A DNA stretch of 7,131 nucleotides, from contig JANXXA010000066.1 of NCBI GenBank assembly GCA_025350885.1, positions 1 through 7,131 of the forward strand. The letters are read 5' to 3'. This DNA comes from Phenylobacterium sp. GTDB taxonomy: Bacteria > Pseudomonadota > Alphaproteobacteria > Caulobacterales > Caulobacteraceae. A program made the position numbers and the translations under genes. Positions 1 to 7,131 of the stretch are shown here, piece after piece. Position 1 is the first letter of the stretch, and each line of letters begins with the position of its first letter. Below the pieces are notes generated by a model that was given only the letters and a program-made list of their open reading frames with translations, made no database searches and was not told where the DNA came from.

Positions 1-1108
1 CGAAATTTCGGACCCGAAGCTCCACCGGGTCGATCCCCAACGCGGATGCCGCTTCATCCAGCGCCGATTCCAGCGCGAAGGTCCCGGGCGCGGAGCCCGG
101 GGCCCGCATGGGGATCGGCTGCGGTTCGTTGGTGCGCACCAACCGGTGGGCGGTGGTCACGTTGGGGCAGGCGTAGAGCCAGCGCGACACCCCCGCAGTA
201 GTGTCGGAATAGTTGCCGTGGGTGGCGGTCTGCGCCAGCACCTGATGGTCGATCGCCGTGAGCACGCCGTCGGCGGCAAAGCCGACGGCGAGGTCCTGGC
301 GCGTCTCCTGGCGGCGACCGGCCAGGGTGAACAGCTGGGCGCGGGTCAGTTCGAGCCGCACCGGCCGGCCCGTACGCCGGGCCGCCAGCATCGCCAGTAG
401 CATCCACGGCCACCAGAGCTGGCCCTTGCAACCGAAGCCTCCGCCCAGAAAACGGCAGACCACGCGAATGTCGTCGGCCGGCAGGCCGAAGGCGTGGGCG
501 ATGGCCGCACGGGTTCCGAACACCGCCTGTGTGCTGGTGTGGACCGTGGGCCGGTCGCCGTCCCACCAGCAGACGACGGCATGGGGCTCCATCGGATGGT
601 GATTGTTGACCGCAGTCGCATAGCGCTGACGGACCACCAAGTGCGCCGCATCGAGGCCGGCGGCGAGATCGCCGCGCGCGGTCTCGGCGGGGTAGCGTCC
701 GACCATCGGCGGCGCGAACGCCTGGTCCAGGCCCTGGTCGAGCGCGGTGACGGCTAGTTCGGCGTCATAGTCCACACGCACGGCGCGGGCGGCCGCGCGG
801 GCGGCATGCAGGCTCTCGGCGGCGACCAGGGCGATCGGCTGGCCGGGGAAATGGATTGCCGGCTCGCGGATCAGGCGGGTGGGGCCAAAGGCCGCGAGCG
901 CCTGCGCCTGCGGATAGGAAACGAAGTCGGCGAAACCCGGTGTGAGGCGCGCTGCGGCGTCGTCCAGCGACCTGACCCGCCCACGGCAGATCGGAGCCTC
1001 GACCAGGACGGCGTGCAGCAGCCCGTCGGCTGGCGCCTCGGCGGGAAACATCGCCTGGCCCGTGACCTTGAGAGCCGCATCCCAGCGCAAGGTAGGGTTG
1101 TCGCTCAA
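1..1108 (-). CDS. paoC: Molybdopterin-binding subunit of a PaoABC/YagTSR-type aldehyde oxidoreductase (xanthine dehydrogenase family), 3' end cut by window edge
   Basis: This is the large catalytic subunit of a molybdenum hydroxylase. The family oxidises aldehydes or N-heterocycles with water as oxygen donor and passes electrons to the 2Fe-2S and FAD subunits encoded just upstream. I translated 369 residues without a break. Residues about 15-115 form the a/b hammerhead domain. The molybdopterin domain follows, with HHPMEPHA at 170-177, TQAVFGTR at 193-200, the Moco-binding GGGFGCK at 222-228 and RAPGSAPG at 335-342. E. coli PaoC is about 730 residues, so roughly the C-terminal half, including the catalytic glutamate, lies outside the window. 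The start is taken as TTG because it overlaps the upstream stop codon (TTGA) and has GGAGG six bases before it; no ATG sits near the expected N-terminus (the first is codon 20). The family assignment is firm. The substrate is unknown, and the gene symbol rests on resemblance to the E. coli Pao set. Confidence 0.92.
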   Translation of the reverse strand, partial: MSDNPTLRWDAALKVTGQAMFPAEAPADGLLHAVLVEAPICRGRVRSLDDAAARLTPGFADFVSYPQAQALAAFGPTRLIREPAIHFPGQPIALVAAESLHAARAAARAVRVDYDAELAVTALDQGLDQAFAPPMVGRYPAETARGDLAAGLDAAHLVVRQRYATAVNNHHPMEPHAVVCWWDGDRPTVHTSTQAVFGTRAAIAHAFGLPADDIRVVCRFLGGGFGCKGQLWWPWMLLAMLAARRTGRPVRLELTRAQLFTLAGRRQETRQDLAVGFAADGVLTAIDHQVLAQTATHGNYSDTTAGVSRWLYACPNVTTAHRLVRTNEPQPIPMRAPGSAPGTFALESALDEAASALGIDPVELRVRNF

Positions 1109-2094
1109 GAGGCGCCTCCGACGGTTTCCAGCGCGCGGATGACTGAGCGGCGCAACAGTTCGATCTTGAAGCCGTTGTCGGCGAGCGGCTGAGCGCCCGC
1201 GACGGCCAGCTCCGCGGCGATGGCGAAGGTCGCGGCGCCCGGCGCTCGGCCGATCAGCGCCGCGGCGCTGGGGCCAAGCCTCCAGGGCCGGGGGGCCACG
1301 CCACCGGCCGCCAGCCGCGCCTCGACGATCACGCCGTCCTCAAGCCGCAGGGCCGCAGCCACCGAGACCACCGCGAACTCAAAGGACGCCCGGTCGCGGA
1401 CCTTCAGATAGGTCGAACGCTGCGCCAGGCGGGCGGCGTCCCGGACCGTCACGCTAGTGATCAGTTCGCCCGGCGCCAGGATCGTGTCGTGCTCCGGCTC
1501 GACGCCCGGCAGCTGGTAGAGATCGGTCAGGGGCATGCGCCTGGATCCGGCCGGCCCCAGGATTTCCACCTCCGCCTCCAGCGCCGCCAGCGCCACGGCC
1601 AAGTCGGACGGATGGGTTGCTACACAGGCCGAGCTGGCGCCGAACAGGGCGGCCTGCCGGCTCTCGCCCGCCATGGCGCCGCAGCCCGAACCGGGCGCAC
1701 GTTTGTTGCAGGCCATGCCCTCGGTGCGGAAATAGGCGCAGCGCGTCCTTTGCAGCAGCGCGCCGCCGACAGTGGCCATGTTGCGGACTTGACCGCTGGC
1801 CGTGGCCGCGATCGCCTCGGCGAGCAGCCGATAGTCCCGCGCGACACCAGGATGGGCGGCCACGTCGCTCAGCCGCGCGAGCGCCCCCAGGTCGAGACGG
1901 CCGTCGGCGCAGGCGATCTCGGCCAGGGGCAGACGCGATATGTCGACAACCCGGGAAGGGGCTTTCGCGCCCGCCTTCCACAGCTGCATCAGGTCCGTGC
2001 CGCCGGCCAGAAAGGCCGCACCCGGCCCGGCGCCCTGAGCCACGGCGTCGGCGACATCGCTGGCCAGGACATATCCAAAGCCTGGCGCGCTCAC
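1105..2094 (-). CDS. paoB: FAD-binding subunit of PaoABC/YagTSR-type aldehyde oxidoreductase, with extra 4Fe-4S cysteines
   Basis: This is the medium subunit, which carries FAD and passes electrons from the iron-sulfur clusters to the final acceptor. It is 329 residues from the chosen start, close to E. coli PaoB (about 318). The FAD-binding N-terminal domain shows FLAGGTDLMQ at 28-37 and NMATVGGALLQRTRC at 105-119. An insertion follows in which Cys119, Cys129, Cys138 and Cys157 are spaced like the cysteines that hold a 4Fe-4S cluster in PaoB; ordinary xanthine dehydrogenase FAD subunits lack it. THPSDLAVAL follows at about 159-168. I chose GTG at 2094 because it overlaps the stop of the 2Fe-2S gene (GTGA) and gives an N-terminus of normal family form. 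The open frame extends 17 codons further to an ATG at 2145, but those residues are arginine-rich and overlap the conserved end of the upstream gene. The neighbours on both sides are the partner subunits. Confidence 0.93.
   Translation of the reverse strand: MSAPGFGYVLASDVADAVAQGAGPGAAFLAGGTDLMQLWKAGAKAPSRVVDISRLPLAEIACADGRLDLGALARLSDVAAHPGVARDYRLLAEAIAATASGQVRNMATVGGALLQRTRCAYFRTEGMACNKRAPGSGCGAMAGESRQAALFGASSACVATHPSDLAVALAALEAEVEILGPAGSRRMPLTDLYQLPGVEPEHDTILAPGELITSVTVRDAARLAQRSTYLKVRDRASFEFAVVSVAAALRLEDGVIVEARLAAGGVAPRPWRLGPSAAALIGRAPGAATFAIAAELAVAGAQPLADNGFKIELLRRSVIRALETVGGAS
1115..1119 (-). promoter_or_regulatory. Ribosome binding site that fixes the TTG start of the molybdopterin subunit
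   Basis: GGAGG lies six bases before the TTG at 1108, inside the last codons of the FAD subunit gene. It supports a non-ATG start with a 4-base overlap. The site is part of a perfect 10-base palindrome, GAGGCGCCTC, at 1109-1118. Confidence 0.7.
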
Positions 2095-2594
2095 AGCCCG
2101 GCGACCTCGGCGATGGCGGCGACGATATTGGGATAGGCCCCGCACCGGCAGAGATTGCCGCTCATCCCCTCGCGGATCGCTGCGTGGTCGCAGGGGCCCT
2201 CAGCGAGCAGGGCGATGGCTGAGAGGATCTGGCCCGGCGTGCAGTAGCCGCACTGCAGCGCGTCGTGGCGGATGAAGGCGTCCTGGAGAGGGTGCAGCTG
2301 CTCAACGGAGCCGATTCCCTCGATGGTGGTGATCGCCTGGCCCGCGTAGGACGCGGCCAGTGCCAGGCAGGCCTTGATGCGCCGCCCCTCGGCCAGCACG
2401 GTACAGGCCCCGCACGCACCCATGTCGCAACCCTTTTTCGTGCCGGTCAGGCGCAGGTCGTCGCGCAGCACGTCGAGCAGGGTGGCGCTGGGCGCGACGG
2501 CAACCTCGCAAGGCTGACCGTTGAGGATGATCGACAGCGCGATGCGGCCATCGTTGGACAGAGCGGGTGCGGCAGGGGTTTCACTGGCGGCCAT
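2091..2594 (-). CDS. paoA: 2Fe-2S iron-sulfur subunit of PaoABC/YagTSR-type aldehyde oxidoreductase
   Basis: This small subunit carries two 2Fe-2S clusters that take electrons from the molybdenum centre to FAD. It has 167 residues. The N-terminal plant-ferredoxin-like domain has Cys56, Cys61, Cys64 and Cys76 (CDMGACGAC core). The helical C-terminal domain has CGYC at 115-118 and CRC at 149-151, so all eight cluster ligands are present. The N-terminus, MAASETPAAPALSNDG, has no twin-arginine motif or hydrophobic segment. E. coli PaoA is longer (about 229 residues) and carries a Tat signal, so this enzyme is probably cytoplasmic. The ATG start lies 4 bases after the stop of the M61 peptidase gene, with AGGA in the peptidase's final codons as a likely ribosome binding site. 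The gene ends in a 4-base overlap with the FAD subunit gene. The cluster-binding assignment is firm; the localisation is inference. Confidence 0.95.
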   Translation of the reverse strand: MAASETPAAPALSNDGRIALSIILNGQPCEVAVAPSATLLDVLRDDLRLTGTKKGCDMGACGACTVLAEGRRIKACLALAASYAGQAITTIEGIGSVEQLHPLQDAFIRHDALQCGYCTPGQILSAIALLAEGPCDHAAIREGMSGNLCRCGAYPNIVAAIAEVAGL

Positions 2595-2598
2595 GATC

Positions 2599-4548
2599 CT
2601 ATTTCCTCGGTGCGTAGATGGCCGACAGCAGGTCGGGGGTTCCTTCGATGCGTTCCAGGCGGGGATAGCGCAGGCCGCCTCTGTAGGTGATGTCGGCGGT
2701 GCGATAGTGGTCGCCGGTCTTGACCAGGAGACTTAGGGGACCGCCCGCCTTGGCCGCGGTGATGGCCTCCTTCAGGCGGTCGGCGTCATATGCGATGCCG
2801 TTCACCGCGATCAGCTTGCCGCCGACTGTCAGCCCGGCCTTGAAGGCCGGACCGTCCCATTGCACCCCGGCGATATCGGTGTTCTGGCCCAGCGCCAGGC
2901 CGATCGAATAGGTCAGATCGACAAGCTTGTGGCCGGCCTCGGCGGATTTGAAATAGGCTGTCGGCGCATCGGTGTAGACCAGCCGCCAGCCGCCGCGGGC
3001 CAGGCCGTCGAGCGGCGGCCGCGGCGCCACCTCGTTGATCCGCGCATTGAGGAAAGTCGCCCAGTCGTAGGGCTCGACCGCGTTCAGCGCGGCGACCACG
3101 TCGTCGAAGGTGTAGGGGCGCTCCGAGGCGTTGCCGTCCTCGATGCCGAAGAAGCCTCTGGCGAAATCGTCCAGCGAGCGTTTGCCGCCGGAGCGGCTGC
3201 GGATCAGGGTGTCGGCGTCGAGCCAGACCAGCTGGCCTTCGGAATAGTAGTCCTCGCTGCGCTGCCAGCTCGTCCAGGCCTGCGGCCGCCGCGCGTTGAC
3301 CACGGGATCGTCGGTGGTGTCCTCGACGGGCCGCCAGCTGCGCCCGGTACGGTTCTCGTAGAGCGCGGCCGTCGCGGCCAGGGCGTCGAGCCCTTCCTGC
3401 CGGGTCAGCAGCCCCGAGCGGGCGGACAGCACCTGGCCCCAGTATTGGGTCTGGCCCTCGTAGACCCACAGCAGCGAGCCACGCATCGGCAGGTTGAAAT
3501 TGGGAGTCCAGAGGTCAGCCGGCCGGCGGAACTTGCCGTTCCAGGAGTGGGCGAATTCGTGCGGCAGCAGGTCGCGGCTCGCGGCCAGCGCCGGCCAGTC
3601 GAGGAAGTAGGTCGGCGAAGTCCCATCCTCGCTGGAGCGATGGTGTTCCAGTCCGATCCCGCCCATCCGATCGGAGAGCGACAGCAGGAAATCATAGTGG
3701 TCGTAGTGCTGGGCGCCGAACAGCCTGTAGGACTGGCGAACCAGCTCGCGGTGCCGCTCCAGCTGTTCGGCGTTGGCGTCGAGCAGTTCCGGCCGATCAG
3801 CGAATATGTCCAGCCGGACGGGGATTTTCGCGCCGGGATCGAGATCAACGATCCGGGCATAGCGTCCGGCGACCAGCGGTGAATCCACCAAGACATCGAG
3901 GCTGACCGGCTTGAAGCGCACGAGCCCGCCAGCGACGCCGGCAGCGGGTGTCTGGGTCTCCAGAGCCGTGGCGTAGGCCCAGCCCTGGGGCAGCCGGGCG
4001 CTGGCTTCCACTTGGACGCGCCGGGCGAAATAGCCGGCCGGATAGAGGGCCAGCGTGTTCCACTGCAGGTTCAGCATCTCCGGCGTCATGGTCACCCGCC
4101 CCTGGTCGCCGGCGGTCGGTGACAGGTACTGGAACGCGATGTCCAGGGACCGGACGCCGGTTGGAACATTGATGTGGAAGGCGAAGACATCGACCGGGTC
4201 GCGCATCCACGGCACGACCTTGCCGCCGGCGCGGACGGTCAGGCCGGCGAGCTTTTCCAGCGGGCCGCGCGGGGCGTGGTTGCCCGGCAGCCACTGGGGA
4301 TAGAGCAGGGTGATCGGTCCAGGACCGGCGACGGGGAGCGTCTCGCGAACCTGGACGATGCGGCGTTCGGTGTCGGTGGCGTCCACCTCCAGGATCAGCG
4401 GCCCACCCGGATAGGCGACGTCCTGCGGCGCGGCCGTCGCCGGTGGCATGGGATAGGACTGGGGGTCCGCGAAAGGCTGGGCGACCAACGGACCCGCCGC
4501 GGCGAAGGCGAACAGCGCCGCGGCGCAGATCAGAAACGTACTTTTCAA
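2599..4548 (-). CDS. Secreted M61-family (glycyl aminopeptidase-like) zinc metallopeptidase with C-terminal PDZ domain
   Basis: This is a zinc peptidase of the M61 family, whose known members release N-terminal glycine or other small residues from peptides. It has 649 residues, typical for the family. Residues 1-23 form a Sec-type signal peptide (KST, then a hydrophobic run ending PLVA before QP), so it should act in the periplasm or outside the cell. An N-terminal beta domain follows at about 45-235, with YPQWLPGNHAPRGP at 83-96. The catalytic domain has GGIGLEHH at 296-303, the zinc motif HEFAH at 330-334 and YEGQTQYWG at 363-371; Glu364 is the likely third zinc ligand. A PDZ-like region lies at about 545-620. 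The start is TTG at 4548, because the next in-frame ATG is codon 34, beyond the signal peptide, and an in-frame stop lies five codons upstream. AAGG nine bases before the TTG can serve as ribosome binding site. Its close packing with paoA points to one transcript. A possible one-base frame problem at the start is given as a finding. Confidence 0.93.
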   Translation of the reverse strand: MKSTFLICAAALFAFAAAGPLVAQPFADPQSYPMPPATAAPQDVAYPGGPLILEVDATDTERRIVQVRETLPVAGPGPITLLYPQWLPGNHAPRGPLEKLAGLTVRAGGKVVPWMRDPVDVFAFHINVPTGVRSLDIAFQYLSPTAGDQGRVTMTPEMLNLQWNTLALYPAGYFARRVQVEASARLPQGWAYATALETQTPAAGVAGGLVRFKPVSLDVLVDSPLVAGRYARIVDLDPGAKIPVRLDIFADRPELLDANAEQLERHRELVRQSYRLFGAQHYDHYDFLLSLSDRMGGIGLEHHRSSEDGTSPTYFLDWPALAASRDLLPHEFAHSWNGKFRRPADLWTPNFNLPMRGSLLWVYEGQTQYWGQVLSARSGLLTRQEGLDALAATAALYENRTGRSWRPVEDTTDDPVVNARRPQAWTSWQRSEDYYSEGQLVWLDADTLIRSRSGGKRSLDDFARGFFGIEDGNASERPYTFDDVVAALNAVEPYDWATFLNARINEVAPRPPLDGLARGGWRLVYTDAPTAYFKSAEAGHKLVDLTYSIGLALGQNTDIAGVQWDGPAFKAGLTVGGKLIAVNGIAYDADRLKEAITAAKAGGPLSLLVKTGDHYRTADITYRGGLRYPRLERIEGTPDLLSAIYAPRK

Positions 4549-4586
4549 ATCGCGGCGCCTTCATTGCGAGGACTCATCGGGTTTCG

Positions 4587-4615
4587 CTTGTAGGCCGCCC
4601 GCGCTCAACTGTCGT
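4587..4615 (-). promoter_or_regulatory. Weak candidate promoter for the peptidase-pao operon
   Basis: Reading the minus strand, ACGACA (4610-4615) and TACAAG (4587-4592) are 17 bases apart, each matching four of six bases of the sigma-70 consensus. A promoter is expected here because the glnA terminator lies just upstream and the peptidase gene begins 39 bases further on. The match is poor and could be chance in GC-rich DNA. The remaining bases between 4549 and 4639 show nothing else I can support. Confidence 0.22.
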
Positions 4616-4639
4616 CTGGCGCGCCGATGCGTAGACGGC

Positions 4640-4669
4640 AAAAAGGCCGCGGATTGCTCTGCGGCCCTT
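4640..4669 (-). terminator. Rho-independent terminator of glnA
   Basis: On the minus strand GGCCGC (4661-4666) pairs with GCGGCC (4645-4650) across a 10-base loop, and the stem can be extended with G-U and A-U pairs into the run TTTTT at 4640-4644. It lies 22 bases after the glnA stop. Plus-strand readthrough lacks a U tract, so it acts for glnA and shields the downstream peptidase operon. Confidence 0.85.
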
Positions 4670-4691
4670 CCGAACGCTCAGATTTCGCCCA

Positions 4692-6104
4692 CTAGCATTT
4701 GTAATACATATCGAATTCCACCGGGTGGGGATGCAGAGCAAGGCGCATGACCTCTTCCATCTTCAGCTCGATATAGGCGTCGATGAAGTCGTCGTTCATC
4801 ACCCCGCCGGCCTTCAGGAACCCGCGGTCCTTGTCGAGGTTCTCGAGAGCCTCCTTCAGCGAGCCGCAGACTTCCGGGATCTTCTTCTGCTCGCGCGGCG
4901 GCAGGTCGTAGAGGTTCTTGTCGGCGGGCTGGCCCGGATCGATCTGGTTGATGATGCCGTCGATGCCGGCCATCAAGAGCGCGGTGAAGGTCAGATAGGG
5001 ATTGCCCATCGGGTCGGGGAACCGGGCTTCCAGCCGCTTGCCCTTGGGCGAGTCCACGTGCGGGATGCGGATCGAGGCCGAGCGATTGCGAGCCGAATAG
5101 GCCAGTTTCACCGGGGCTTCATAGCCGGGCACCAGGCGCTTGTAGGAATTGGTGGTCGAGTTGGAGAAGGCGTTGATCGCCTTGGCGTGCTTGATGATTC
5201 CGCCGATGTACCAAAGGCACATCTGGCTGAGGCCCGCGTACTTGTCCCCGGCGAATAGCGGCTGGCCCTTGCCCCAGATTGACTGGTGGACGTGCATCCC
5301 CGATCCATTGTCGCCGAACATCGGCTTGGCCATGAAGGTCGCCGTCTTGCCGTAGGCGTGGGCGACGTTCTGGATCACGTACTTATAGAGTTGCAGCCGG
5401 TCGGCCATGACGATCATGGTGTCGAACTTCAGGCCCAGTTCGTGCTGGGCGGGGGCCACTTCGTGGTGGTGCTTTTCCGGCTTCATGCCGAGCTCGCCCA
5501 TGACCGCCAGCATCTCGCCGCGCAGGTCCTGGGCGCTGTCCACCGGGTTCACGGGGAAGTAGCCGCCCTTGGGCCCCGGGCGGTGGCCCATGTTGCCTTC
5601 CTCGTAGACCTTGTCGGTATTGATCGGCAGCTCGCTGGCGTCATACGAATAGCCGGTGTTGTGCGGGGCCGTGGACCAGCGCACGTCGTCGAAGATGAAG
5701 AACTCGGCTTCCGGGCCGAAGTAGACGGTGTCGCCGATGCCTGACGCCTTGACGAAGTTCAGCGCCGCCTTGGCGATCGAACGCGGATCGCGGTCGTAGG
5801 GGGTGCCGGTGTCCGGGTTCACCACGTCGCAGAACAGCGCCATCGTGGTCTGCTGGTAGAACGGGTCGATGATCGCCGAGTCCAGGTCGGGACGCAGCTT
5901 CATGTCGCTCTCGTTGATCGCCTTCCAGCCAGCGATGGACGAGCCGTCGAACATGGTGCCGTCGTTGAGGAAGTCGTCATCGACCAGGTCGATGTCGAAG
6001 GTGACGTGCTGCATCTTGCCGCGGATGTCGGTGAAGCGGACGTCGACGTATTTGACGTCCTTCTCCTTGATCTGGGCAAGGATGTCTTTGGCGGTGGTGG
6101 CCAT
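4692..6104 (-). CDS. glnA: Glutamine synthetase type I
   Basis: GlnA makes glutamine from glutamate, ammonia and ATP in the cytoplasm, and is the main route of ammonia assimilation when nitrogen is scarce. It has 470 residues, the standard GS-I length, and no break. Hallmarks in order are FDGSSIAGW at 52-60, metal-binding GPEAEFF at 130-136, the [11 protein letters not shown] stretch at 212-222, GSGMHVHQS at 267-275, NRSASIRIP at 340-348 and EARFPDP at 359-365. Tyr399 in KNLYDLPP is the expected adenylylation site (Tyr397 in E. coli), so control by the GlnE adenylyltransferase is likely. The ATG start has AGGGGAA six bases upstream (6111-6117). The gene follows glnB after 41 bases with no terminator between, so the two are probably one transcript, ended by the hairpin just after the glnA stop. 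Confidence 0.99.
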   Translation of the reverse strand: MATTAKDILAQIKEKDVKYVDVRFTDIRGKMQHVTFDIDLVDDDFLNDGTMFDGSSIAGWKAINESDMKLRPDLDSAIIDPFYQQTTMALFCDVVNPDTGTPYDRDPRSIAKAALNFVKASGIGDTVYFGPEAEFFIFDDVRWSTAPHNTGYSYDASELPINTDKVYEEGNMGHRPGPKGGYFPVNPVDSAQDLRGEMLAVMGELGMKPEKHHHEVAPAQHELGLKFDTMIVMADRLQLYKYVIQNVAHAYGKTATFMAKPMFGDNGSGMHVHQSIWGKGQPLFAGDKYAGLSQMCLWYIGGIIKHAKAINAFSNSTTNSYKRLVPGYEAPVKLAYSARNRSASIRIPHVDSPKGKRLEARFPDPMGNPYLTFTALLMAGIDGIINQIDPGQPADKNLYDLPPREQKKIPEVCGSLKEALENLDKDRGFLKAGGVMNDDFIDAYIELKMEEVMRLALHPHPVEFDMYYKC

Positions 6105-6145
6105 GCTTGATTCCCCTGAATGTGTGGTCTTGCTGCGATGGAAAG

Positions 6146-6598
<453 letters not shown>

Positions 6599-6605
6599 TC
6601 AGGGA

Positions 6606-6622
6606 CGCCCAAAAAATGGGCG
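6606..6622. repeat. Inverted repeat CGCCCA-AAAAA-TGGGCG
   Basis: A perfect 6-base stem flanks a 5-base A-rich loop, so the site is a 17-base palindrome. It lies just downstream of the candidate glnB -10 box and would be near the transcript start. It could be an operator for a dimeric regulator or an early hairpin in the glnB leader. It has no terminator-like U-run after the stem. Confidence 0.5.
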
Positions 6623-6633
6623 CCACAAGATCA

Positions 6634-6662
6634 AAAATGCGCCAACGCCGAATTGCCTTCAA
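6634..6662 (-). promoter_or_regulatory. glnBp: Candidate sigma-70-type promoter for glnBA
   Basis: On the minus strand TTGAAG (6657-6662) and CATTTT (6634-6639) are 17 bases apart. The -35 box is good (TTGA plus one further mismatch-tolerant pair), the -10 box matches three of six. It would give a leader of about 140 bases before glnB. The -35 box lies inside one arm of the 10-base inverted repeat, which would let a bound protein control it. Confidence 0.3.
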
Positions 6663-6701
6663 GACCTGGGATTCGACCCCTAGGATTGCACTCTTGAAGG
6701 C
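6655..6701. repeat. Perfect 10-base inverted repeat with 27-base spacer, a candidate operator
   Basis: GCCTTCAAGA (6655-6664) and its exact reverse complement TCTTGAAGGC (6692-6701) are separated by 27 bases. The arm centres are 37 bases apart, about three and a half helical turns. One arm covers the candidate -35 box of glnBA; the other ends just before the ribosome binding region of the divergent gene. It may be a paired regulator site, or a long-loop hairpin in the leader of the thiolase-like gene. I do not recognise the half-site. Confidence 0.55.
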
Positions 6702-6719
6702 TGGGGAGATGCAGGCGGC

Positions 6720-7131
6720 ATGGTCGGAACAACTCCAGTGCTCATCGGGGCGGGCCAATTCACCTATCGCGGCGATCCGGGCGCCTCGCCGTCGCCGGTC
6801 AGCCTGCTGAAGATTGCGGCGGAACGGGCGGCGGCCGACGCGGGGATCGGAGCCGCCGGCCTGGCTGGCCTCGACGCCCTGGCGGTGGCCGGGTTCACGG
6901 TGGACGCCCCAGGCGGCGGACGCGCCGTGCCGCATTCTTCCAACCCGCCCGCCAGCCTTGCCGCCGAGATTGGGGCCGCCCCGGCCTGGGCGGTCTATTC
7001 GCACATGGGCGGCAACACGCCCCAGCAGTTGATCAATGTGCTGGCTGAGCGGATCGCCAGGGGCGAGACCGAGCTTGGACTGGCGGTGGGCGCGGAATTC
7101 CTGGGCTCGGCGGTCAAGCGCCTGACCCGGG
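6720..7131 (+). CDS. Thiolase-superfamily protein (acetyl-CoA acetyltransferase-like), N-terminal part, cut by right window edge
   Basis: The visible 137 residues match the N-terminal half of a group of thiolase-like proteins usually labelled acetyl-CoA acetyltransferase. Thiolases join or split acyl-CoA units. Seen here are PVLIGAGQFTYR at 6-17 (first strand of the fold), SHMGGNTPQQLINVLAERI at 94-112 and LAVGAEFLGSAVKRL at 121-135. In standard thiolases the nucleophilic cysteine sits in the motif that aligns with GGNTPQQ; here that position is glycine, and the whole fragment has no cysteine. It may act with another mechanism, bind acyl-CoA without catalysis, or have a different role. The ATG at 6720 is used; GGGGAG at 6703-6708 and AGG at 6713-6715 are possible ribosome binding sites. 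It is divergent from glnB and shares its upstream region. The fold assignment is fairly sure, the activity is not. Confidence 0.85.
   Translation, partial: MVGTTPVLIGAGQFTYRGDPGASPSPVSLLKIAAERAAADAGIGAAGLAGLDALAVAGFTVDAPGGGRAVPHSSNPPASLAAEIGAAPAWAVYSHMGGNTPQQLINVLAERIARGETELGLAVGAEFLGSAVKRLTR

Noticed and set aside
2095..2145. Extended ATG start for the FAD subunit
   Set aside because: The 17 extra residues are arginine-rich, overlap the conserved end of the 2Fe-2S gene, and the GTG at 2094 fits the family length.
2860..3882. A 340-codon open frame on the plus strand opposite the peptidase gene
   Set aside because: It lies antisense to the catalytic domain, including the HEFAH zinc motif. 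Its product is rich in Arg, Gly, Val and Gln with no recognisable fold; long antisense frames are usual in high-GC genes.
5286..5744. Open frames on the plus strand opposite glnA
   Set aside because: They are mirror images of a strongly conserved gene with skewed third-position GC, and their products resemble no protein I know.
6624..6660. A sigma-54-like element on the minus strand (TTGGCGC followed by TTTTTGAT)
   Set aside because: The distance between the GG and the downstream TTG is one base short and the GC of the -12 element is GA. Sigma-54 promoters do not tolerate such spacing changes.

Overview
This high-GC window (7131 bases) carries proteins that look alphaproteobacterial. The glnB-glnA pair, the M61 peptidase and the thiolase-like gene together suggest a Caulobacterales-type organism such as Caulobacter or Phenylobacterium. 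That placement is inference from protein style and gene content, not from a marker gene.

Left part (1-4548, all on the minus strand). Four tightly packed genes read right to left. The first is a secreted M61-family zinc aminopeptidase with a C-terminal PDZ-like domain. It is followed after 4 bases by a three-gene molybdenum hydroxylase of the PaoABC/YagTSR type: a small 2Fe-2S subunit, an FAD subunit that also has the cysteines for an extra 4Fe-4S cluster, and a molybdopterin subunit cut off by the left window edge. The last two junctions are 4-base stop/start overlaps with GTG and TTG starts, so translational coupling is likely. No Tat signal is seen on the 2Fe-2S subunit, so the enzyme is probably cytoplasmic, unlike the periplasmic E. 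coli PaoABC.

Middle (4549-4691). A short gap holds a strong rho-independent terminator for glnA and, weakly, a promoter for the peptidase operon.

Right part (4692-6484, minus strand). glnB (PII signal protein) and glnA (type I glutamine synthetase) form the classic nitrogen-assimilation operon, with the uridylylation tyrosine of PII and the adenylylation tyrosine of glutamine synthetase both present.

Far right (6485-7131). A 235-base divergent region separates glnB from a plus-strand thiolase-superfamily gene that runs off the right edge. The region has a perfect 10-base inverted repeat with 27-base spacing, a second 6-base hairpin and a GC-rich hairpin near the glnB start. The visible thiolase-like fragment has no cysteine at all, so it lacks the usual nucleophile.

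Most of the window is ordinary metabolism. The points most worth a second look are the cysteine-less thiolase-like protein, the inverted repeat in the divergent promoter region, the peptidase/molybdenum-hydroxylase operon, and the out-of-frame ATG just upstream of the peptidase start.
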